From Candidatus Pacearchaeota archaeon (GTDB lineage Archaea > Nanoarchaeota > Nanoarchaeia > Pacearchaeales > GW2011-AR1): a stretch of DNA of 11,528 bases. This document shows positions 6,814 to 11,528 of the stretch, one piece after another. Every line of letters starts with the position of its first letter. Position 1 is the stretch's first letter. The position numbers and the translations under genes are program-made. The stretch covers positions 1 through 11,528 of the forward strand of contig NZER01000345.1 of assembly GCA_002690445.1 (NCBI GenBank). Reading direction: 5' to 3'. The notes beneath the pieces are model-generated. The model saw only the letters and a list, made by a program, of their open reading frames with translations. It had not been told where the DNA came from and ran no database searches.

Positions 6814-7593
6814 CTAGTATCCAAGCTTCGCCAGGGCCTCAGCTATTTCCAGTGCGCCCCAGTCAGGGTTTTGTTCTATGAGGGCTGTGGTAGCGGCTGA
6901 CTTTGCCGACTGCGTTTGCGCTTGATACGCGGCCAAATCAGAATCTGTGCCTGATGCCGCTGTGCCTGATGCCGGAGCCGCTCCCATCTCGTCAAGGTAC
7001 CATGACAGGAAGCTGCCTTTCGGCTTGCCTATATCTTGTCGGTATTGCTGCTGTGCTGCCACAGCCTGTGCTATAGCCCTACCCATCGCCCCTGTATATG
7101 CCCCTCCCCTGTCGCCTCGCCTTTGTTGTGCAAGGAGGGTGGCGGCCTGGAGTTGATTCGCCGCTGCAATTCGATCTGAACTGCCCTGCGGGTTAAACAT
7201 AGCCGCATACCATGCTGCTTGATTGTAAGCATCAGTCTTTGGGGCAAACTCGTCCAGGTATTCCCCTATAGGGGCTCTGGTGGCAGCTTCTGCTAGACGT
7301 GCCCGCGCCAACAAATCGGCGTAGGTGCCTGCCTGCCAGCCCCCCGCGGTCCCTCCCGTGAATCCACTAGCATAATCTGCAAAAGTCGGTTCATCGGCCC
7401 CCATCCAGGCTTGGCTCATCGCAGGGGCTCCGAGCAGATATCTCCCTTGGAGCCGCTGGCCCAACTGTGTCATTGGCCTGCGGGCCTCCCAAAACGGGGC
7501 CTGCCGCCCCACAATGCGTCCCCACTCTTCTGCCGGAGTCCATTCTGGATCGGGCAACCACTCTGGGCGCTCCCAAGGATCTCCTACTGCCAT
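6814..7593 (-). CDS. Unknown 259-residue Ala/Gln-rich head-module protein
   Basis: Not recognised. Seen: a Trp/Pro-rich N-terminus (WERPEWLPDPEW, 7-18; FWEARRP, 34-40), a Gly/Ala stretch about 76-90, and a long Ala/Gln-rich helical region (about 120-187, including LQAATLLAQQRRG and IAQAVAAQQQYRQ). A short ASGT-repeat linker follows (about 207-216), then a C-terminal helix ending in EALAKLGY. No signal peptide or clear membrane span is seen. It starts behind a perfect AAGGAGGT ribosome site, the strongest in the window, which suggests abundant product. Ala/Gln-rich helical proteins located between portal and coat are often internal virion or ejection proteins (compare the gene 14/15 products of T7-like phages in composition only), so this is one guess. 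The DNA carries an exact 15-base tandem repeat in the linker. Confidence 0.7.
   Translation of the reverse strand: MAVGDPWERPEWLPDPEWTPAEEWGRIVGRQAPFWEARRPMTQLGQRLQGRYLLGAPAMSQAWMGADEPTFADYASGFTGGTAGGWQAGTYADLLARARLAEAATRAPIGEYLDEFAPKTDAYNQAAWYAAMFNPQGSSDRIAAANQLQAATLLAQQRRGDRGGAYTGAMGRAIAQAVAAQQQYRQDIGKPKGSFLSWYLDEMGAAPASGTAASGTDSDLAAYQAQTQSAKSAATTALIEQNPDWGALEIAEALAKLGY
6945..6974. repeat. Exact tandem duplication of a 15-base unit
   Basis: CTGTGCCTGATGCCG occurs twice head to tail (6945-6959 and 6960-6974). It is in frame and duplicates five codons (ASGTA/ASGTD in the protein) in the linker before the C-terminal helix of the 259-residue protein. Perfect identity at DNA level suggests a recent slippage event in a length-tolerant linker. 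Confidence 0.85.
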
Positions 7594-7599
7594 TTCAAT

Positions 7600-7607
7600 A
7601 CCTCCTT
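7600..7607 (-). promoter_or_regulatory. Perfect Shine-Dalgarno (AAGGAGGT) of the 259-residue gene
   Basis: It lies six bases before the ATG, inside a 46-base gap after the 679-residue gene. The match to the canonical anti-Shine-Dalgarno is full, and this fixes the start. The rest of the gap shows no convincing promoter or terminator. Confidence 0.8.
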
Positions 7608-7639
7608 AGCAAATTAGATATCAAACAACTGCTTAAATG

Positions 7640-9679
7640 CTAACCTGGATAACCCCCGAAAAACTCCGAGAGATCAGGTTTCTCCTCTTCGTTGTCTCCC
7701 TCAAAATAGGATGCCATCGCGCTGGCAGCCGCCCCTGGGTCAGCAGTTGCGTCTTTCCCCTTTGGCTTCTTGATCCCTTTCGTCATGCGTTTGAAGATAT
7801 CCTGTTCCGTCATTCCTATATTCCTGTAATAGTCCATTTGTTTCTGAGCGGCCAGATGGATGCGTCGGGAATAGTGCCCCATGCCTCCATGCGTTAGTCC
7901 CAGCTTCACCAGATCATCACGTCGAGTCTTTGCGCTGGTCCCTCCAGTCGTTCCCCACAGTCCATCTACCCAGATATCTTCCTCAGTAGGGGCGTAACCC
8001 GGATCATCCTGAGATCTGCTGAATATCTCTCTTACCTCCTCGACGAGGTCATAGTAGTCTGGGCCTAGCCGTTCTGCAAAAGGCCGTTTGAGGTAATCAG
8101 TTTCAAGGTACTCCCTGTAATTCTCCCTTAGGGCTGCACCCGCGTCCGCGGTGTATCCCCAATCCCTGTACGGCTCCCATGCGTCCTTCCCCTTTTCCAA
8201 AAAGAACAGTGTCCGGCTTGCATTAAATACTTCCTCAAGTTCGTCTTCGCTTGCATATCCCACTCCTGGCTGGGCATATACCAGAGGGTAGTACACTGTC
8301 TTAAGAGTCTCGTCCGGAGTATCGTATTTTTGACTCGCCGCAGCCGCCGCCTCTGCTTCTTCCACAAGGCTCTCCGCTGTTGCTCCGGTGGCTGTTACAG
8401 GAGTGTCTGCGCCAGTTGACACAAGGGTTGGCCCAGTGATTGCAGCGCTAGTTGGTACAACGGGTACCACAGTGGCAGGTACGCTGGTTGCCAGGCTGGT
8501 TGGTACAGGGGTTTTTGCTATTTCTCCAGCAGAGGCGGCCAGATCCCTCAAACCTTCTTTGATGGCCGGATCAAGAGATTTGGTTCGCTCTACCCACTGC
8601 AAGACCTGATCCCACGTTAGAGGGGTATTCCTCACGCTTTGCGCAATATCTGGAATGACCTCGTCCGGCGGGTCACCAATTCGTGGGTCTAATGCTCTCC
8701 TGACTATGTCATATTCAATGTCGAAACCCCGAAGGCCGCCCCCCTCACCAGTGGGGCCAAACAGAGTTCCTTTGCTGGGGTCCAATTCCCGCGATACATC
8801 TTCAACGCCCAAAAGCCCAGTCTCGTCTCCCGGGGCATCTCCTAAGACCATCTCCGCATCCAGTCTCTCCTGGGCCGCAGCATACTCAGCCATCAATTCG
8901 TCGTACCGCGTCATGTCTATGGGCCACCCCCCTATCACTCCGCCCCCTGAAGGACTAAGTCCTGCCATGATATCGGTCGCGGCTGCCAGCCCAAGTTGTC
9001 CGGCTTTGTTCTCAGCATCCGCCATTTCTAGCTCGGTAGCCCCGGCGTCTTCCAAAACCCGTAATACGGCATCCGTGGCTTTCTCCCCCTGCTCAGTTAC
9101 GACCTCAAGCATTGCTTGTTGGCCCTCTGCTTCCCGTAATAACCGCTCACCTTCGCTTGTAAGTACATTGGTGCCAAACTCACCGATTGCACTGCCAATA
9201 TCCTTGTAGACCTCAGAGAGATAGTCAGCAGTCTTTTCAGCGGGTTGCCCAAACAAGAACTGCGAGAAGGGGTCAAATTGTCCCAACCACTGAGATGCAG
9301 CCTGTCCCCTGGCCTCCTGCCCGAAGATTTCACCAAGTCCTGCCAGCCCTAGTCCCTGGGCACCCCCATCGGGGCCAGTATCATCTAACTCGAAGTCAAA
9401 CCATTGACGCCCGCGTTCTGCCTGTTCTCGGTCAGACAGTATGTCCTCTACAAGCGGGTCATCTTGGTAATCGCTAAAAGGATCAGGGGCATCGCCGAAC
9501 AGCTCAGTTTCCAGAGGTTGCGATGGCTCATCTTGGGCCTTTCCAACATAGCGTATCGACTCATCGAAGTCCGCATCACTTTCGCTCATGGTCCAGAATA
9601 CTGGGGCCGGAGCGCCAGTCCAGGCTTTCTCCGCCATCTTTGTTAGCTGTTCATATTCACCAAACAATGATTCAGGCAT
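7640..9679 (-). CDS. Unknown 679-residue acidic protein directly after the portal
   Basis: Not recognised. Seen: an acidic N-terminal region (residues 31-105, many Asp/Glu), a Gly/Gln/Phe patch (110-145, including FDPFSQFLFGQP), and a helical acidic region (150-300). A Thr/Val/Pro/Ala low-complexity linker runs about 390-434, then an Ala/Glu helix. An aromatic C-terminal domain covers about 450-630 (YYPLVYAQPGVGY, DYYDLVEEVREIF, RRIHLAAQKQMDYY). A Lys-rich patch (KRMTKGIKKPKGK, 630-642) and an acidic tail close it. No membrane span, signal peptide or catalytic motif is evident. The ATG abuts the portal stop (TAGATG), with GGGAG eight bases upstream, so it is co-translated with the portal gene. 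The two-part build around a flexible linker suggests a structural or internal virion protein. Position next to the portal could mean a portal-bound head protein; this is inference only. Confidence 0.7.
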   Translation of the reverse strand: MPESLFGEYEQLTKMAEKAWTGAPAPVFWTMSESDADFDESIRYVGKAQDEPSQPLETELFGDAPDPFSDYQDDPLVEDILSDREQAERGRQWFDFELDDTGPDGGAQGLGLAGLGEIFGQEARGQAASQWLGQFDPFSQFLFGQPAEKTADYLSEVYKDIGSAIGEFGTNVLTSEGERLLREAEGQQAMLEVVTEQGEKATDAVLRVLEDAGATELEMADAENKAGQLGLAAATDIMAGLSPSGGGVIGGWPIDMTRYDELMAEYAAAQERLDAEMVLGDAPGDETGLLGVEDVSRELDPSKGTLFGPTGEGGGLRGFDIEYDIVRRALDPRIGDPPDEVIPDIAQSVRNTPLTWDQVLQWVERTKSLDPAIKEGLRDLAASAGEIAKTPVPTSLATSVPATVVPVVPTSAAITGPTLVSTGADTPVTATGATAESLVEEAEAAAAASQKYDTPDETLKTVYYPLVYAQPGVGYASEDELEEVFNASRTLFFLEKGKDAWEPYRDWGYTADAGAALRENYREYLETDYLKRPFAERLGPDYYDLVEEVREIFSRSQDDPGYAPTEEDIWVDGLWGTTGGTSAKTRRDDLVKLGLTHGGMGHYSRRIHLAAQKQMDYYRNIGMTEQDIFKRMTKGIKKPKGKDATADPGAAASAMASYFEGDNEEEKPDLSEFFGGYPG
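8378..8509 (-). repeat. Low-complexity Thr/Val/Pro linker code in the 679-residue protein
   Basis: Residues about 391-434 consist almost only of Pro, Thr, Ser, Val, Ala and Gly, with recurring VPT/VPA and TGAT-like words. The DNA shows matching imperfect repeats (for example TTGGTACA twice on the plus strand). It looks like a flexible, extended spacer between the acidic N-terminal half and the aromatic C-terminal domain. Confidence 0.6.
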
Positions 9680-11503
9680 CTATATCACTCCCTGAGCGCC
9701 TGGACGCGGGGTGCCCGGAGGCACCAGAGGTCCAGCCTGTGGGGTGGGCATTGGAGGTGGAACGCCCTGCATCGCCGGCGGCATTGCTGCCGGGTTCATT
9801 GTTGGAGGCCCGCCAGGGGGACCCCCAGGCACTCCTCCAGGTGGACCTCCTGGCGGGGGACCACCGGCTGCACCAGCGTTCCGCATCTCAGCAGCCTGAC
9901 GTTTCTGCATAATCAGTGATGTCAGTTCATTGACATAGAATCGTACCAGGTCATCTCTTCCTTGCCGTTCTGAGGCACGGAGCAGTGTCCACAGTGCCGC
10001 TTCAGGCAGCATCCGTTCAGCCATCTGCTCCTTGATAGAGTCATCCATCTGGTCGGCATCCTGTATTGCCAGGATGCGATCCCTGATGGCCCTGTCAGAC
10101 AGTAGTGGTGTCGGGCCTTCCCGTGCGATCTGGGCCATTGAGTATCTGGTCATATCATCCTGCGGCAATTGACCCACAAGGTTCACGATAGGAGAGCCGG
10201 TATTCTTCATGTCGTCAGGATTGATCTCCTCGGTAAAGTAGATACGATTACGATCCATGCCCGATACTTCCATAGACTTAAAGGAGCCTGAGCTGTACTG
10301 ATCTGCTATCAGGTTGAATATCATCTGATAGGCACGTTCCACGCCACGGAGGTACTTATTAATCACAGTCTCCACACCTTGGCGCAGTGTGTTAATTGCG
10401 AATCCCGAAAGCTGGAATGGCAGTTCACCATATACTGAGTGTGGAATAGTACCCCGCTGTTTCTCCCCGGATATCAGGTTCAGCAAAGCGCCTGTTTCCT
10501 TGGCTGCTTCCTGAAGTCCTAATGGCTCTACATTTTCATTTTGAGCCAGGGATATCTCCGAACCTTCCAGATAGGGATCTTCATCAAGTGTCTTGGTGCC
10601 GTCCCTGGACCGGACTATAAGTCCCTGCCGTCGGGATCGGGCAGCAAGTTCAAGCAGGGTACTCATTATAAAGTTATGCTTGCCATATAAATCTCTTGTT
10701 GAATTAAAGACGCTTTCCCCCACGTCGGCAATCGTGTCCCTCAGATTGGATTGTGAAAGTGCCACGATATATGGGTTAGCTCCCATAGGGCATATAAACA
10801 CTGGCACATGACCTGCGCCATGAGTTGTCTGCTTCTTCACTACCTTCAGCAGTGGATTAGCCCTGGAGCCGTTATGAATCAGGATAGTATTAACTTCCTT
10901 GTCGTAGAAGTCATATACCTCGATAGCGTCTTCTTTGTATGCGCTGTCCCAGTCCACCTTGATGTTGTACTGGGCAAGAATCTGATCCTTAGTCTTGGGC
11001 ACCTTATAGCAGGCCCATTCCAGTCCATCGGGTCCCACGCCCCAGTAGGTATGCATGGGGTCCCAGGGAGTGATATCAACATAGGTGGTTCCGTCATCTC
11101 TCTTCGCAAGAAGTGCCCGTCCAGATACCCATCCACGAAGTGCTGCGTACCAGCCCATCTGATCGCGAAGCGCCGGAAGCATCATACGCATAAGCCGTTC
11201 ATCAGCGGCCTTGGCTATGCCGATAAGGAACCGCTCTTTCATATCATTCCGATTGCGTAGGTCAGGCTCTGCGGAATCATGGGGGATACGCACAGTCATC
11301 TCTGCGCCTGACACCCATCCGATTATCTTCTCTGCATAAGTCTTGGGATCATTCGATGTATAGGACTGGTAGCCTTCGCCTGCGTCATAGGGCTCCAGCC
11401 GATAAAGATCGTGGTCCTCCTGCATCCTGTCGCGAAGAGGTTCAGTTGCATCGTAGTGTGCATCTACTAATGCAATGATATCTTCAGGTTTGCGTCTGGC
11501 CAT
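9680..11503 (-). CDS. Portal protein, 607 residues
   Basis: Role: dodecameric ring at one capsid vertex. It docks the terminase, lets DNA in during packaging and out at ejection, and anchors the tail. Seen: an N-terminal helical region (1-45), a PKTYAEKIIGWVSG segment (53-66), then the portal-like core with GWYAALRGWVSGRALLAKRDDG (117-138) and DITPWDPMHTYWGVGPDGLE (143-162). Next come a beta-rich part with HGAGHVPVFICPMG (228-241), a long helix with LRDTIADVGESVFNSTRDLYGKHN (254-277), and a helical stem region (360-400, FAINTLRQGVETVINKYLRGVERAYQM). The C-terminal helices end in a Pro/Gly tail (547-607). Length and domain order fit portals of podo-/siphovirus type from environmental phages. 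The start has a GAGGTGG site just upstream. The next gene begins directly at its stop. The family call rests on recognised pattern and gene order (portal ... scaffold, coat), not on a search. Confidence 0.85.
   Translation of the reverse strand: MARRKPEDIIALVDAHYDATEPLRDRMQEDHDLYRLEPYDAGEGYQSYTSNDPKTYAEKIIGWVSGAEMTVRIPHDSAEPDLRNRNDMKERFLIGIAKAADERLMRMMLPALRDQMGWYAALRGWVSGRALLAKRDDGTTYVDITPWDPMHTYWGVGPDGLEWACYKVPKTKDQILAQYNIKVDWDSAYKEDAIEVYDFYDKEVNTILIHNGSRANPLLKVVKKQTTHGAGHVPVFICPMGANPYIVALSQSNLRDTIADVGESVFNSTRDLYGKHNFIMSTLLELAARSRRQGLIVRSRDGTKTLDEDPYLEGSEISLAQNENVEPLGLQEAAKETGALLNLISGEKQRGTIPHSVYGELPFQLSGFAINTLRQGVETVINKYLRGVERAYQMIFNLIADQYSSGSFKSMEVSGMDRNRIYFTEEINPDDMKNTGSPIVNLVGQLPQDDMTRYSMAQIAREGPTPLLSDRAIRDRILAIQDADQMDDSIKEQMAERMLPEAALWTLLRASERQGRDDLVRFYVNELTSLIMQKRQAAEMRNAGAAGGPPPGGPPGGVPGGPPGGPPTMNPAAMPPAMQGVPPPMPTPQAGPLVPPGTPRPGAQGVI
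9803..9862 (-). repeat. Collagen-like PGG/GPP repeat code in the portal tail
   Basis: Residues 548-567 read GGPPPGGPPGGVPGGPPGGP, encoded by imperfect GGNCCNCC-type DNA repeats. More Pro/Gly/Met-rich sequence follows to the end of the protein. It looks like a flexible extension added to a standard portal fold. Confidence 0.75.
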
Positions 11504-11528
11504 TTACCACCTCTTCACGCGGATATGG
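11504..11528 (-). other. Portal leader; possible last codons of an upstream gene
   Basis: The minus strand reads CGTGAAGAGGTGGTAAATG, giving GAGGTGG as ribosome site. In one frame these bases spell HIRVKRW and then TAA directly before the portal ATG. By analogy with the other tight junctions here, this may be the end of an upstream gene, expected to be terminase. Twenty-five bases cannot prove it. Confidence 0.25.

Noticed and set aside
7594..7639. Promoter or terminator in the 46-base gap before the 259-residue gene
   Set aside because: Apart from the ribosome site I see no paired -35/-10 boxes and no GC stem with T-run; GATATC and similar words are too short to mean anything.
8655..9209. 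Open frame of 184 codons on the plus strand, Ser/Pro/Ala-rich
   Set aside because: It is a shadow of the 679-residue gene; the Ser/Pro richness mirrors the acidic and Gly codons of the real strand.
10808..11260. Plus-strand open frame with hydrophobic stretches that might look like a membrane protein
   Set aside because: It lies inside the portal gene; the hydrophobicity arises from antisense reading of charged codons, and there is no start context.

Overview
The window is an 11.5 kb piece of the structural (head) module of a tailed double-stranded DNA bacteriophage. Every supported gene lies on the minus strand, so the operon reads from right to left. In transcription order it holds: the portal protein (11503-9680), a 679-residue unknown protein (9679-7640), a 259-residue unknown protein (7593-6814), a 113-residue unknown protein (6804-6463), a 1738-residue giant protein with a zinc-metallopeptidase motif (6463-1247), a scaffold-like protein (1184-420), and the start of the major capsid protein, which runs off the left edge (406-1). 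There are no RNA genes, insertion sequences, CRISPR arrays or host genes. Packing is tight (TAGATG, TAATG, gaps of 9-62 bases), as usual for phage morphogenesis operons. Clear AAGGAGG-type ribosome sites show a bacterial host with a canonical anti-Shine-Dalgarno. The host cannot be named from this sequence; base composition looks close to balanced and the proteins look like those of uncultured environmental phages.

The order portal, accessory proteins, scaffold, coat is that of a head-assembly module, and the terminase would be expected just beyond the right edge. The portal would form the dodecameric packaging and ejection channel. The scaffold would guide coat assembly into a procapsid. The four genes between portal and scaffold occupy the slot where many phages encode a MuF-like minor head protein or a prohead protease. 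Here that slot is filled mainly by the giant protein. It has three FWG motifs near its N-terminus, an HEVAHH zinc site with a downstream QEYFAE element that resembles the active-site layout of anthrax lethal factor-type (M34/ATLF) peptidases, a proline-rich linker, and a large C-terminal region. Part of that region recalls conserved segments of large 'polyvalent' phage proteins thought to be packaged and delivered to the host.

The best candidate for something new is therefore the giant protein with its translationally coupled 113-residue partner: a probable virion-packaged multidomain peptidase inside the head operon. No separate ClpP-, U9- or U35-type prohead protease is visible, so the giant protein could be a maturation protease, an ejected effector, or both. 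A 62-base gap before the scaffold gene holds an extended -10-like TATATAAT element next to a perfect 11-base palindrome. This could be an internal promoter that raises scaffold and coat expression above that of the giant protein.
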